From Acidithiobacillus sp. HP-2 (GTDB lineage: Bacteria; Pseudomonadota; Gammaproteobacteria; Acidithiobacillales; Acidithiobacillaceae): DNA of 64,000 bases. The stretch spans positions 62,001-126,000 of the forward strand of contig NZ_JACKZA010000003.1 in NCBI RefSeq assembly GCF_015100155.1. The letters run 5' to 3'. The position numbers were made by a program, and so were the translations under genes. The notes under the pieces are model-generated. The model searched no databases. It saw only the letters and a list, made by a program, of their open reading frames with translations, and was not told the DNA's origin. Positions 9,629-19,725 of this stretch are shown here, piece by piece (position 1 is the stretch's first letter; the number at the start of each line of letters is the position of its first letter).

Positions 9629-10645
9629 ATGCCTTATCGTCTGACAATTGAACCCAGCGGTCACGAGATGGATTGTGATAGTGATGAAACCATCCTCGAA
9701 GCGGCACTGCGTCATGGCTTTAATATTCCCTACAGCTGTCGCAATGGTACTTGTGCAACCTGTAAGGGGCGTATTTTAAGCGGCACGGTAGATTATGGAG
9801 ATATTGAAGAAAAAGTGCTCAGTGAAGCTGAAAAAGTGGACGGTTTGGCCCTGTTTTGCCAGGCTATGCCCCTATCTGATCTGAAAATTGAAGTACGCGA
9901 AATTGGAGCAGCCAAGGATATTCAGATTAAAACCCTGCCGGCACGGGTGGCTAGAATTGAGGACGTAGCACCGGACGTGCGCGCCCTGTTCCTCAAAATA
10001 CCCAGTACAGAGCGCCTGCAGTTCCTCCCCGGCCAGTATATAGACATTCTTCTGAAGGATGGCGGGCGCCGGGGTTTCTCGCTGGCGAATACCCCCAATG
10101 ATGACGCTTTGCTGGAATTGCATATCAAGAAAGTAGAGGGAGGTGCGTTCACCGGGCACGTTTTTTCAGCAATGAAAGAAAAGGATATTGTGCGATTTGA
10201 AGGACCTTTGGGCACTTTTTTTGTTCGCCAGGAATCAACCCGGCCGTTATTGATGGTGGCTACAGGAACAGGCTTTGCGCCGATCAAGGGAATGCTGGAA
10301 TCACTTTTTGTTCAGGGATCGGTACGGCCAATTCACTTTTATTGGGGGGTGCGTCATTCTGAAGATTTTTATTATGAAAATCTGTTACAGGAATGGCAGT
10401 CGCTCCACAGCCATTTTAATCTGACCAAAATTGTCTCGCAGCCGGATAGCCACTGGTCGGGTCCTACGGGATATGTAACAGAGCAGGTGATTAAAGATTT
10501 TCCTGATGCCAGTGCTTTTGATGCTTATATTTGCGGCCATCCGGATATGGTTTTTTCTTTATCTGCGGCTTTAGCTCAGGCAGGATTGGATTCAGAACAT
10601 ATATTCGCAGACGCATTTGTATTTGCCAAAGCAAAAACAAGCTGA
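9629..10645 (+). CDS. 2Fe-2S ferredoxin-NAD(P)H flavin reductase (CDP-glucoseen reductase type)
   Basis: A protein of 338 residues in three parts. A plant-type ferredoxin domain at residues 1-90 carries the cluster cysteines in SCRNGTCATCKG with the fourth in ALFCQAMP. An FAD domain with RGFSLANTP follows, and then an NAD(P)-binding domain with VATGTGFAPIKGM. It passes electrons from NAD(P)H through flavin to the iron-sulfur centre and on to an oxygenase or other acceptor. Members are annotated as CDP-6-deoxy-glucoseen reductase, phenol hydroxylase reductase or electron transfer protein. No acceptor gene is adjacent, so the partner is unknown. AAGAGGGG precedes the ATG. Confidence 0.85.
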   Translation: MPYRLTIEPSGHEMDCDSDETILEAALRHGFNIPYSCRNGTCATCKGRILSGTVDYGDIEEKVLSEAEKVDGLALFCQAMPLSDLKIEVREIGAAKDIQIKTLPARVARIEDVAPDVRALFLKIPSTERLQFLPGQYIDILLKDGGRRGFSLANTPNDDALLELHIKKVEGGAFTGHVFSAMKEKDIVRFEGPLGTFFVRQESTRPLLMVATGTGFAPIKGMLESLFVQGSVRPIHFYWGVRHSEDFYYENLLQEWQSLHSHFNLTKIVSQPDSHWSGPTGYVTEQVIKDFPDASAFDAYICGHPDMVFSLSAALAQAGLDSEHIFADAFVFAKAKTS

Positions 10646-10708
10646 CATAATAATTTTATTGGCGACTTTAGCCAAAATTTCAACTTATTTTTTCAGGAGT
10701 GAGCGGGT

Positions 10709-11077
10709 ATGGAATCTCAAACAAAAAAACGTCATCGTCGCAGTGCCGAAGAGCGCCTTGCTGATTTGGAAGAGAAGCAACGTCAAACGGAATTGCGCCT
10801 GCGCGAGCAATTGGCCAAAATTGAGCAGCAGAAAAAGTCCTTGCAGGAAAATCCGCGTGCCAAACGCGAACGTGAAGCACAGCGGCGGTCTTTGATGGAG
10901 CGCATTTCCCGCCTGGTACCTGATTGGGAACCTACCCAGATTCTGGCAGCTATTGCCGAAGTACGGGATCGGGTAGGCGATAACCATCATGCCCTGCAGG
11001 AACTGGACTCCCATGGAAATGCATTGATGCAGGAACTCAAGCCACGTCGTGGACGGCGTCCGCGCAGCGCGCTCTGA
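10709..11077 (+). CDS. Small highly charged coiled-coil protein, unknown function
   Basis: A protein of 122 residues with a basic N-terminus and C-terminus and a predicted helical coiled coil over about residues 12-70, very rich in Glu, Lys, Arg and Gln. There are no cysteines, no signal peptide and no membrane segments. A good ribosome binding site (CAGGAG) precedes the ATG, and a strong terminator follows 14 bp after the stop, so the gene looks real. The basic tails could bind nucleic acid, but this is speculation. I do not recognise the family. Confidence 0.7.
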   Translation: MESQTKKRHRRSAEERLADLEEKQRQTELRLREQLAKIEQQKKSLQENPRAKREREAQRRSLMERISRLVPDWEPTQILAAIAEVRDRVGDNHHALQELDSHGNALMQELKPRRGRRPRSAL

Positions 11078-11090
11078 ATCTCCTGTAGTT

Positions 11091-11126
11091 AAAAGCCCCC
11101 GAATTACTGAATTCGGGGGCTTTTTT
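11091..11126. terminator. Bidirectional Rho-independent terminator
   Basis: A perfect inverted repeat, AGCCCCCGAAT and ATTCGGGGGCT, has a 6-base loop. It is flanked by an A-run on the left and six T on the right. It lies between the convergent genes ending at 11077 and 11134 and can serve both. Confidence 0.93.
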
Positions 11127-11133
11127 ACGTCGG

Positions 11134-11430
11134 TCATGAGCGTTTGCAACTGCGCCAACGCTTTAACATGGGTACCCGATGGGCCATATAGGCACGAATA
11201 TACCAAGGTGCCTGTCTTTTGCGCATCAATTGTCTTACCCGCTGTTGCATGGATTCCAGAGTTAATTGGGGGTCCTTGAATGCGCCATCTGCATAGCAGT
11301 AACTGCAGTAATCCCGACTGTGGCTGCCATCGCTTTCCGTACCACCGCCTTGCGGATCAAACTGTAAGGGCATACCACAACTTTGGCAGCGGTTTTTTTC
11401 GATTTCCAGTTGGCGTAACCATTTTTTCAT
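11134..11430 (-). CDS. Putative zinc-ribbon protein
   Basis: A protein of 98 residues with two cysteine pairs, CQSCGMPL near residue 15 and YCSYCYADG near residue 42. This is the pattern of small zinc-ribbon proteins that begin with a CxxCGMP motif. The C-terminal half is basic and rich in Arg and Met. An alternative ATG at 11445 would overlap the upstream membrane-protein gene by 8 bases. The gene is the second of a two-gene unit with that membrane protein and ends at a strong terminator. Function unknown. Confidence 0.75.
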   Translation of the reverse strand: MKKWLRQLEIEKNRCQSCGMPLQFDPQGGGTESDGSHSRDYCSYCYADGAFKDPQLTLESMQQRVRQLMRKRQAPWYIRAYMAHRVPMLKRWRSCKRS

Positions 11431-11437
11431 AAGCAAG

Positions 11438-12376
11438 TTAGACATCCTCAGGGGCAACCAGTTCAAGAGCCTCAATATAAATATGGGCCATGCCCAGCAA
11501 AAATACGACGTTGGGTATAATGAAAACCAATGCGGTGGCAACTCCCATCCCCATGCTGAGCCCGACATTATACAGGGCAGTATTCGCAGTGATGCTGGAA
11601 TGCGCTGCATGGTCCAGCATAAAAGGGTTACCTGTAATCGCATCCATCATCTGCCAAAACATATCGGCGCTACGGCTCAGTTCGCTGGCCAGAGCTGGGG
11701 CCGCAGCGGACAGTGCCATACTGTATCCGGTGTAAAGAATGATGGCGATAATGACTGCCAGACCAGCAGATAAAACTCCGAGTAACAACATCATCAGCAA
11801 AATGGAGCCGGGTTTGTTACGGGCAATACCAATAGTGTGGCGCAGGGAGTTGCTGACCGATTCGCCATGCCAAAGCGCTGGACCGGACAGATTGAAAACA
11901 ATGATGGCCAGAACGAAAACCACGGCATTTATCAACATGGCCACCGGGAAAAGCGGTACAAACAAAATCGCTCCTATTCCTGGTATTTTGCAGGCCAGAA
12001 ATCCCAGTAGCTCAACCACAAAAATGCCAAAGAGTAAAAGACTTTCGATGATCAGCAAGCCAATCAGCCGGGGTAGCGATTTTAAGCCAAAGCGGAGACT
12101 GTGCAAAATCCCAGGTAAGGAGTCACCCCGGGCTTCATGTAATAGTACCCCGCCGGCACCCAGATACCCCACACCAAAACTGACGAACAAAATCAGCATT
12201 CCGATGCTGGCACCCAGCATCCCACCTGGCCACTGTACAAAAAATTCGAGGCCCGCCATACCGATAAAAACGGCGAGAACATACACCAAAATGGGTTGCC
12301 AGAGGGTGATTCCCCGTAATGCGCGCAGCAATAGCGAAAAAGACAGGTCTCCCTGACTGGGAGAATGACTAAACAT
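11438..12376 (-). CDS. Multi-pass membrane protein, unknown function
   Basis: A protein of 312 residues with about six or seven hydrophobic segments spread over the whole length, joined by short loops, and no recognisable catalytic motif. The start is placed at the ATG at 12376, which has AGGAAG at the right distance; the frame extends 26 codons further without support. It resembles proteobacterial integral-membrane proteins of unknown role, but I cannot name a family with confidence. It is divergent from the tetR gene, and the putative TetR operator at 12488 lies between them, so it may be a regulatory target. Confidence 0.75.
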   Translation of the reverse strand: MFSHSPSQGDLSFSLLLRALRGITLWQPILVYVLAVFIGMAGLEFFVQWPGGMLGASIGMLILFVSFGVGYLGAGGVLLHEARGDSLPGILHSLRFGLKSLPRLIGLLIIESLLLFGIFVVELLGFLACKIPGIGAILFVPLFPVAMLINAVVFVLAIIVFNLSGPALWHGESVSNSLRHTIGIARNKPGSILLMMLLLGVLSAGLAVIIAIILYTGYSMALSAAAPALASELSRSADMFWQMMDAITGNPFMLDHAAHSSITANTALYNVGLSMGMGVATALVFIIPNVVFLLGMAHIYIEALELVAPEDV

Positions 12377-12487
12377 GGGAGCTTCCTTTTTCAGTGACCA
12401 ATCTTGAGGATGAATGCCAAGGATAACGGTTAGATTTTTACTGTAAAGCGACAATCGCCTTTGTTGATGCTACACTGATCTGATATT

Positions 12488-12499
12488 GACCGATTGGTC
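12488..12499. promoter_or_regulatory. Putative TetR operator between the membrane protein gene and tetR
   Basis: The inverted repeat GACC-GATT-GGTC is centred about 60 bp upstream of the tetR start and about 118 bp upstream of the divergent membrane gene. It shares the pattern TGACCGnTnGGT with the site at 16161. TetR-family genes commonly autoregulate through such sites. Inference from sequence only. Confidence 0.5.
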
Positions 12500-12553
12500 G
12501 GATGTTTTTCAACTGGCTGATAATATGTGGAAACAGATCGCTGAGGGAATTTT

Positions 12554-13180
12554 ATGGATAATACGCTGGCGATGGTAGAAGGAGAGGGGCGGCAGCGTAT
12601 CCTCGCTGCCGCCGAAAAACTCTTCTCGGATAAAGCCTTTGATGCGGTTTCCATGAATGCCATAGCCTGCGAGGCCGGTATCAGTAAAGCCAACATTTAT
12701 CACTATTTCCCGAATAAAGACACGCTGTATCTCGCGGTTTTGCGCGTGGCCAGCCATAATCTGCGCGCGGTGCTGAACGAAGCCGTCAGCGCCCACGGCT
12801 CGGTTCTGGATGTATTGCGGCATTTTGCCCGCAATCATCTGCAGGCACTGCTGAACAGGCCGCAACTGGTGCGTTTGGTCTGGCGGGAAATCCTGGAAAG
12901 GGGCGCGCCACGGGCACAGGAATTTGCCGAGCAGGGTTTCGCGGATATGTTTTCTGCGCTGGTAGATGTTCTGAAGCTGGGACAAAGCCGGGGCGAATTT
13001 CGCCAGGACTTTGATCCAGCCCTGGTCGCTACGCTCCTCTTGGGTGCCAACGTGTTTTTTTTCCAGTCGCGAGACATATTGCGACACTACCCCCCCATTA
13101 CTTTTGCAGACGACCCTGCCGGATATGTTGCGGGTATTGTCGAAATTCTTTTGCGTGGGCTGGTTCCAGCCCCATCCTGA
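12554..13180 (+). CDS. TetR/AcrR family transcriptional regulator
   Basis: A protein of 208 residues. The N-terminal helix-turn-helix spans about residues 14-60, ending in the TetR signature ISKANIYHYFPNKDTLYLAVL. The C-terminal ligand domain is of the kind often annotated as a TetR_C domain of efflux regulators. GAGGGA precedes the ATG. The GACCGATTGGTC palindrome upstream suggests autoregulation, and the related site at 16161 points to control of the emrA-like and pagL-like genes. argB follows 28 bp downstream but is probably functionally unrelated. The ligand is unknown. Confidence 0.92.
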   Translation: MDNTLAMVEGEGRQRILAAAEKLFSDKAFDAVSMNAIACEAGISKANIYHYFPNKDTLYLAVLRVASHNLRAVLNEAVSAHGSVLDVLRHFARNHLQALLNRPQLVRLVWREILERGAPRAQEFAEQGFADMFSALVDVLKLGQSRGEFRQDFDPALVATLLLGANVFFFQSRDILRHYPPITFADDPAGYVAGIVEILLRGLVPAPS

Positions 13181-13187
13181 ATATTGA

Positions 13188-14780
<1,593 letters not shown>

Positions 14781-14785
<5 letters not shown>

Positions 14786-14980
14786 AACGGTAGTGGGGGC
14801 TTTTAAGCTTTTTGCTCCAACGTCCCTTGCCTGTTGTTCTAAGGCTCGTCCTGCTGTCAGGAGAGAACTCGCCCTGCGGGCTCAAACAGCTCTCCTGACG
14901 GGCGCAGGATTTCGCCAAGAACAACAACGGCTCAAAACAAAAGTCGCTGCAAAGCTTACAAGCCCCACTGCCGTTTCAGG
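14781..14980 (+). repeat. Palindromic intergenic element, copy A
   Basis: A 200-bp near-palindrome fills the whole gap between the convergent HAD and emrA-like genes. The left arm starts CCTGAAACGGTAGTGGGG and the right arm is its imperfect reverse complement, ending CCCCACTGCCGTTTCAGG. The inner stem GTCAGGAGAG/CTCTCCTGAC encloses a GCCCTGCGGGC tip. An 82-base core from TCCTGCTGTCAGG to AACAACAACGG is identical to copy C and differs by three bases from copy B in inverted orientation. It could act as a bidirectional terminator or be a non-autonomous mobile element. It encodes no protein I can support. Confidence 0.85.
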
Positions 14981-14983
14981 AGA

Positions 14984-15997
14984 CTACAGAAGCGGTTTCA
15001 GAAACTTGACCCAACCCGGTGCACCACCGGTATTGATGGTGACCGAAGCGCTGGTACCAATACGTAAGGGCAGCTTTGGATCAGGATTGGTAATCATTAC
15101 CCGTACAGGCACCCGTTGCGTGACCTTTACCCAGTTACCTGTCGCATTTTCCGGTGGTAACAGGGAAAAAGCATTGCCGGCACCGCCGCTGAGGCTGACC
15201 ACCGTCCCCTTGAATTTGTGGTTGGGATACATGTCTACCTGAATACGGGCAGTCTGCCCGGTATGAACCCGATTCAGATCGGTTTCCTTGTAATTGGCCT
15301 CCACCCAATATTGGGCATTACCGATCAACGGGAAAAGATCCTGGTTGATGCTGACGACATCACCCACATGAATTTTGTCGACTTTGCTGACTACTCCGGT
15401 GATGGGCGCATATAACGTCGTTTCCGCAAGATACATTTTGGCGGTCCCCAGTGCGGCCTTGGCTGCGGCGATTCGGGCTGCATTCAGGCTCTGCTGGGCG
15501 CGGGTGGCAGACAAATTGGCTTTTTCGGCTTGCCATTGCGCCATGGCTCCTTTTGCGGCCGTCATCCGGTTGTCTGCTTCCTGGGCAGAAAGGTATTTTT
15601 GAGCTGCCAGTGCCGCAGCACGTTGGGCATTGCGCTGGGCGTTCTGGTAAGTGATCTGGTCTGCGCTGACGCGCGCCTCGGCTGCTGCAATGTTGGCCTG
15701 AATAGCATCCGTCTGGCGTTCTGCCTGAGCCAGTTCTGCCTCGGCTTTCTCTACATCGTACTGGTAGGCCTCGGGGTCTATTTTGACCAGAGGCTGCCCG
15801 GCGTGTACCACTTGGTTGTCGCGCACATAAATGTGAACAATATGTCCGGTCACTCGTGGCGCAATGTTGACCACATGGGCATGGATGTAGGCGTCATCGG
15901 TGTTGGGGTAATAATTGGCAATCTGAAAATAGGCATAGGCACCGAAAGCGACAATAATGAGAATGATCAGGACCAAAAAGCGTTTGAGCCAGCGCAT
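14984..15997 (-). CDS. EmrA/HlyD-type membrane fusion protein
   Basis: A periplasmic adaptor of 337 residues. A single N-terminal membrane anchor (about residues 6-25) is followed by the TDDAYIHAHVVNIAPRVTG biotinyl-lipoyl half typical of EmrA. Next come a long alpha-helical hairpin rich in Ala and Gln (about residues 85-205) and the second lipoyl half, YAPITGVVSKVDKIHVGD. EmrA normally joins an EmrB MFS pump to a TolC channel. Neither partner is adjacent: the gene ends at palindrome A. The promoter region contains the putative TetR operator at 16161. Confidence 0.9.
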   Translation of the reverse strand: MRWLKRFLVLIILIIVAFGAYAYFQIANYYPNTDDAYIHAHVVNIAPRVTGHIVHIYVRDNQVVHAGQPLVKIDPEAYQYDVEKAEAELAQAERQTDAIQANIAAAEARVSADQITYQNAQRNAQRAAALAAQKYLSAQEADNRMTAAKGAMAQWQAEKANLSATRAQQSLNAARIAAAKAALGTAKMYLAETTLYAPITGVVSKVDKIHVGDVVSINQDLFPLIGNAQYWVEANYKETDLNRVHTGQTARIQVDMYPNHKFKGTVVSLSGGAGNAFSLLPPENATGNWVKVTQRVPVRVMITNPDPKLPLRIGTSASVTINTGGAPGWVKFLKPLL

Positions 15998-16160
15998 AGC
16001 TTTCCTTGTGTTGCAATTACAGCAGCCAATTCCAGAACTGCCCTATCAACGAACCATAATATTCCGTATATACTGGGTTCCAGGGCACTCCGGTAAGACA
16101 GCAGCGTAACTTCAGTCCTGTTGTGAAATTTTGACAGGTTCGGAAGTAAATCGCATACTG

Positions 16161-16170
16161 ACCGTTCGGT
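16161..16170. promoter_or_regulatory. Putative TetR operator between emrA-like and pagL-like genes
   Basis: The inverted repeat ACCG-TT-CGGT, within TGACCGTTCGGT, is 70 bp upstream of the PagL-type gene and about 165 bp upstream of the divergent emrA-like gene. It matches the site in front of tetR (12488) at TGACCGnTnGGT. This suggests that the regulator at 12554 controls one or both genes. Inference from sequence only. Confidence 0.5.
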
Positions 16171-16240
16171 TGATACCTTAACCTAAACACTTCAAGTCGG
16201 CAAGATGATGTATGAATAATCTGGATACTAAGGAGTAATC

Positions 16241-16804
16241 ATGAAAAATAAGCAGTGGGCCCGGGCGGGTATTTTAGGCTGTGCCGTTCTCGGATTGTTG
16301 GCGGCAACTCCAGCACTGGCGGACGGTGAAGGTTTGCACGTGATTCAGGGCGGCCCTTCGTACTTTAATATTGGTCTTGGTGCTTTTAATGCGGCGGGCG
16401 TGAGTCCGGGGCCGGGATATTCCAATGCGACGCTTCCAGAACTCAACCTGGAATACCAAACCGGTGCCAAGTTATTCGGGGTGGGTGCTGTCTATGGGCT
16501 GATGGCCAATACGAATGGCGGCTTTATGGGCTATACGGGCTTTTATACAGATGTTGCCTGGGATCACTGGGTGCTGACTCCCGTTTTGGCCATGGGTGGT
16601 TATCATCAAGGGCGGGGTAAATATCTGGATGGCACTTTTCAGTTTCGTCTGGAGCTCAGCCTTGATTATCAGTTTGCCAATCAGTCGCGTTTCGGTCTGA
16701 AAATCGCCCATATTTCCAATGCCTTTATCAAAAAGAGCGATCCGGGCGAAGATGAAATCATGCTCAATTACTCCATGCCCCTGTCCTTTGGGGAGCATTC
16801 CTGA
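16241..16804 (+). CDS. Acyloxyacyl hydrolase, PagL-type lipid A 3-O-deacylase
   Basis: A protein of 187 residues with a clear signal peptide (basic start, hydrophobic core, ALA cleavage site near residue 27) and alternating beta-strand pattern expected of a small outer-membrane barrel. The C-terminal SRFGLKIAHISNAFI, followed by DPGEDEIMLNYSMPL, carries the His-x-Ser pair and an acidic residue seen in PagL active sites. PagL removes the 3-O acyl chain of lipid A. The ribosome binding site AAGGAG is strong. The TetR-type palindrome upstream suggests regulated envelope remodelling. Confidence 0.85.
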   Translation: MKNKQWARAGILGCAVLGLLAATPALADGEGLHVIQGGPSYFNIGLGAFNAAGVSPGPGYSNATLPELNLEYQTGAKLFGVGAVYGLMANTNGGFMGYTGFYTDVAWDHWVLTPVLAMGGYHQGRGKYLDGTFQFRLELSLDYQFANQSRFGLKIAHISNAFIKKSDPGEDEIMLNYSMPLSFGEHS

Positions 16805-16827
16805 TTGGAGTTTTCAGATCTGGATAC

Positions 16828-16861
16828 GCCCTCTGAATTCCTTATGGGTCAGAGGGCTTTC
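16828..16861. terminator. Rho-independent terminator between pagL-like gene and bioB
   Basis: The stem GCCCTCTGA/TCAGAGGGC with a 12-base loop is followed by TTTCTGCT on the plus strand. It terminates the pagL-like gene. It lies between convergent genes, but the minus-strand side lacks a clear T-run. Confidence 0.8.
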
Positions 16862-16863
16862 TG

Positions 16864-17808
16864 CTATCCGGCGTGAAGCCCCAGCTTTTCAAATAAAATC
16901 TGGTCATGTCCGCTGCTGGCATTGCTGGTGGTCAGCAAGCGATCTCCCAGAAAAATACTGTTGGCGCCAGCCAGAAAAGCCAGGGCCTGCAACTCGTCGC
17001 TCATGGTTTCCCGTCCTGCAGAAAGGCGGACATAGGCTTGTGGAAAGATGATCCGGGCAGCGGCTATGGTGCGGACAAACTCCAGGCCGTCAATGGGCGT
17101 GGCCGCTTCCAGAGGCGTGCCGGGAATGGGTACCAGTGCATTGATGGGAATGCTTTCCGGTGCCTGAGGCAGTTGCGACAGCACCTGCAGCATTCGGGCC
17201 CGATCCCGGCGCGATTCACCCATGCCCAGAATACCGCCACTACATATTTTGATGCCCGCATCGCGGACGGCTTCCAGGGTATCCAGACGATCCTGAAAGC
17301 TGCGGGTATGAATGACCTCACCGTAAAATTCCGGGGAGGTATCCAGATTGTGATTGTAGTAATCCAGTCCGGCAGACTGCAAACGTTCTGCCTGCCCGCT
17401 TTTCAGCATGCCCAGGGTGACGCAGCTTTCCAGCCCATGCTCTTTGACCACCTGAATCATGGCGGCGACTTTTTCAATATCCTTGTCATGTGGAGACCGC
17501 CAGGCTGCCCCCATGCACAGGCGTTGCGCACCGTTGGCTTTGGCGGCGGCGGCGGCACTGCGCACGGCTTCAATATCCATGAGAGCTTCCGGTTTCAGGC
17601 TGTTTTCATGATGGACGCTTTGCGAGCAATAACCACAGTCTTCCGGGCAACCACCGGTTTTGATGGACAGTAAGGTGGAACACTGGATGGTATTGGCATC
17701 AAAATGCTGACGATGAATTTGCTGCGCCTCAAAAATCAGATCGTTGAAAGGACGTGCATAGATTTCAAGGATGCTGTCCAGGTTGTAAGCGTGCTTAGAA
17801 GGTGTCAT
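16864..17808 (-). CDS. bioB: Biotin synthase
   Basis: A radical-SAM enzyme of 314 residues that inserts sulfur into dethiobiotin. The 4Fe-4S cluster cysteines are in CPEDCGYC (Cys54, Cys58, Cys61), and downstream Cys and Arg residues typical of the 2Fe-2S site are present ([25 protein letters not shown] blocks). It is unlinked from the bioFHCD operon by about 11 kb and is transcribed alone or with yggT-proC-yggS upstream. Confidence 0.97.
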   Translation of the reverse strand: MTPSKHAYNLDSILEIYARPFNDLIFEAQQIHRQHFDANTIQCSTLLSIKTGGCPEDCGYCSQSVHHENSLKPEALMDIEAVRSAAAAAKANGAQRLCMGAAWRSPHDKDIEKVAAMIQVVKEHGLESCVTLGMLKSGQAERLQSAGLDYYNHNLDTSPEFYGEVIHTRSFQDRLDTLEAVRDAGIKICSGGILGMGESRRDRARMLQVLSQLPQAPESIPINALVPIPGTPLEAATPIDGLEFVRTIAAARIIFPQAYVRLSAGRETMSDELQALAFLAGANSIFLGDRLLTTSNASSGHDQILFEKLGLHAG

Positions 17809-17845
17809 GTGCGTTTCCGGTTCGTGTCGAGAGCTGCCTGGCGTA

Positions 17846-18127
17846 TTAAACGCCGCCGAGGTTCAGAATGGCATTGACCAGCAGACCTTTCAATAACTCA
17901 ATGAGTAAAAGGGCCACCAGCGGGCTGAGGTCCATTCCACCAATGGGAGGAATAATCCGCTGCAGGGGATAAAGGATGGGTCCGGTAACCCGGTCCAGAA
18001 AATGGACAATGGGGTTACGGGGATCTGGCTGGACCCAGGATAAAATGGCGCGAATCAGGATGGCCCAGAACAGCAGGGTGAGTACCAGATCCGTCAGGCG
18101 AGCGGCTTCAATGCTGATTTCATTCAT
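17846..18127 (-). CDS. yggT: YggT family membrane protein (single domain)
   Basis: A protein of 93 residues with two hydrophobic segments and the YggT signature [33 protein letters not shown] in between (quoted in part: [11 protein letters not shown], then [15 protein letters not shown]). Longer gammaproteobacterial YggT proteins carry two such domains; this one has one. It overlaps proC by four bases and belongs to a yggS-proC-yggT unit. Its role is unknown, perhaps in osmotic or division-linked functions. Confidence 0.9.
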   Translation of the reverse strand: MNEISIEAARLTDLVLTLLFWAILIRAILSWVQPDPRNPIVHFLDRVTGPILYPLQRIIPPIGGMDLSPLVALLLIELLKGLLVNAILNLGGV

Positions 18128-18951
18128 GCTTTGGTCTTCAGTGACTGACCCAGAGCACGACTGCGCGCGGCGGCGGCAGCCAGGGCACGCTGGGCCAGAG
18201 GCCGCAACTGCTCTTCCCAGACCGCCAAACCGGCAGCGGTCGTCCCACCGGGACTGGTGACCTGGTGGCGCAGTTCACTGGGGCTCGCAGGACTGGCTGC
18301 AGCCATCTGGGCGGTACCCCACACCGTCTGTAAAGCCAGGGCCCGGGCGGTGACCCGATCCAGACCCTGGAGTACGGCGGCGTCTTCCAGCGCCTCCAGA
18401 AATAACAACACATAGGCAGGACCGCTGCCCGCCAGGGCGGTAGCTGCGTCCATCAGGGATTCGTCATGCAACCAGAACACCTTACCCACCCCAGAGAAAA
18501 TCTGCTGCACGATGTCGCACTGCGATGCCTTGACCGTTGCCTGGGCGAAAAGGGTCGTCGCTCCCGCTCCCACCTGCGCAGGTGTATTGGGCATGGCGCG
18601 GACTACGGCCACATTCTCTCCCAGGATGCGGCTCATTTGCTGGCTGGAAATGCCTGCTGCAACGGATACAAAAAGGACCTGGGCATCTACGAATGATTCC
18701 CGCCAATCGCTGAGAATCCCATCTACCTGTTTGGGTTTGGCGGCATAAATCACCAGACTGTTCTGTGGCAGCTTTTCGGCCTTGGCAGGACGGCTACGCA
18801 GTCCGAATTCTTCGGCAAGGGCTTCACGTCGCTGGGTACTGGGGGCATGTACCTGAATCTGGCTACCTGGTATGCCAAGCTGGCGCATTCCGGAAATGAG
18901 AGCGCGAGCCATATTGCCTGCGCCAATAAATACGATGTTTTGTTCAATCAT
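18124..18951 (-). CDS. proC: Pyrroline-5-carboxylate reductase
   Basis: A protein of 275 residues that performs the last step of proline synthesis with NAD(P)H. The Rossmann motif VFIGAGNMARALISGM is at the N-terminus. The C-terminal helical domain carries ALAGSGPAYVLLFLEAL and the signature LRHQVTSPGGTTAAGL. It overlaps yggS and yggT by four bases on each side. The pathway partner proB is at 31.3-32.4 kb. Confidence 0.96.
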   Translation of the reverse strand: MIEQNIVFIGAGNMARALISGMRQLGIPGSQIQVHAPSTQRREALAEEFGLRSRPAKAEKLPQNSLVIYAAKPKQVDGILSDWRESFVDAQVLFVSVAAGISSQQMSRILGENVAVVRAMPNTPAQVGAGATTLFAQATVKASQCDIVQQIFSGVGKVFWLHDESLMDAATALAGSGPAYVLLFLEALEDAAVLQGLDRVTARALALQTVWGTAQMAAASPASPSELRHQVTSPGGTTAAGLAVWEEQLRPLAQRALAAAAARSRALGQSLKTKA

Positions 18952-19619
18952 GGTGCCTCCTGGTGACGGCTGCCAAACAAGCGCGTACCCAAGCGGATTT
19001 CTGTGGCTCCATGCTCCAGCGCCTGCACAAAATCAGACGAAGTTCCCATGGACAAGGTATCCAGGTCAGGATAATTCCCGCTTTGTAGCAGCGTATTGAA
19101 TAAGCAGTGCATTTTCTGAAAATTGGCATTTGCCTGATCAGGGTCGGGATGGACCAATGCCATCAGGCCACGCAAACGGAGAAAGGGGAGTTGCTGGAGG
19201 CCTTCTGCAAGTGTCGCAAGCTGAGCAGGTGGACATCCTCCCTTGCTGTCTTCCGAGCTGACGGCCACTTCAATCAGCACATTCAAGGGAGTCGAAGCTT
19301 CCTGTCTGGCGTTGTTCAGACGTTGGGCAATCAGCAGGCGGTCGACGCTTTCGACCCAGGTAAAGTGCCGGGCAATTTCATGGGTTTTGTTACGCTGAAT
19401 CCGTCCGATAAAATGCCAGCAAATATCCCCCAGATCGCGTAGTTCATCCTGTTTTTCCAGCGCTTCCTGAAGGTAGTTTTCACCGAAATGACGCATTCCC
19501 AAGGCATGGGCTTCGCGGATGACAGACGCCGGAACCCTTTTGCTCACCGCCAGTAATATGGGGCGGTTGGGCTGCCGTAGAGAGCGTTTTATATTTGCCA
19601 GATTTTCAGCGAGGGACAT
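18948..19619 (-). CDS. yggS: YggS-type pyridoxal phosphate homeostasis protein
   Basis: A PLP-binding fold-III protein of 223 residues without known catalytic activity; it keeps free PLP and amino acid pools in balance. The PLP lysine is in LLAVSKRVP, followed by HFGENYLQEALEK and WHFIGRIQRNK, all YggS hallmarks. The frame is open 73 codons upstream, but the ATG at 19619 with GGAG spaced correctly gives the standard N-terminus MSLAENLANIK. It is divergent from pilT, the usual proteobacterial arrangement. Confidence 0.94.
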   Translation of the reverse strand: MSLAENLANIKRSLRQPNRPILLAVSKRVPASVIREAHALGMRHFGENYLQEALEKQDELRDLGDICWHFIGRIQRNKTHEIARHFTWVESVDRLLIAQRLNNARQEASTPLNVLIEVAVSSEDSKGGCPPAQLATLAEGLQQLPFLRLRGLMALVHPDPDQANANFQKMHCLFNTLLQSGNYPDLDTLSMGTSSDFVQALEHGATEIRLGTRLFGSRHQEAP

Positions 19620-19725
19620 GCTGCTCCATGAAACGTGGGCGAAATGGCCAAGGTCGACTATAGTAACGCGCATGAGTCCCAATGCCCAAATGCCGGGTAT
19701 TACCATGTCATGTGGAGATTTATAG

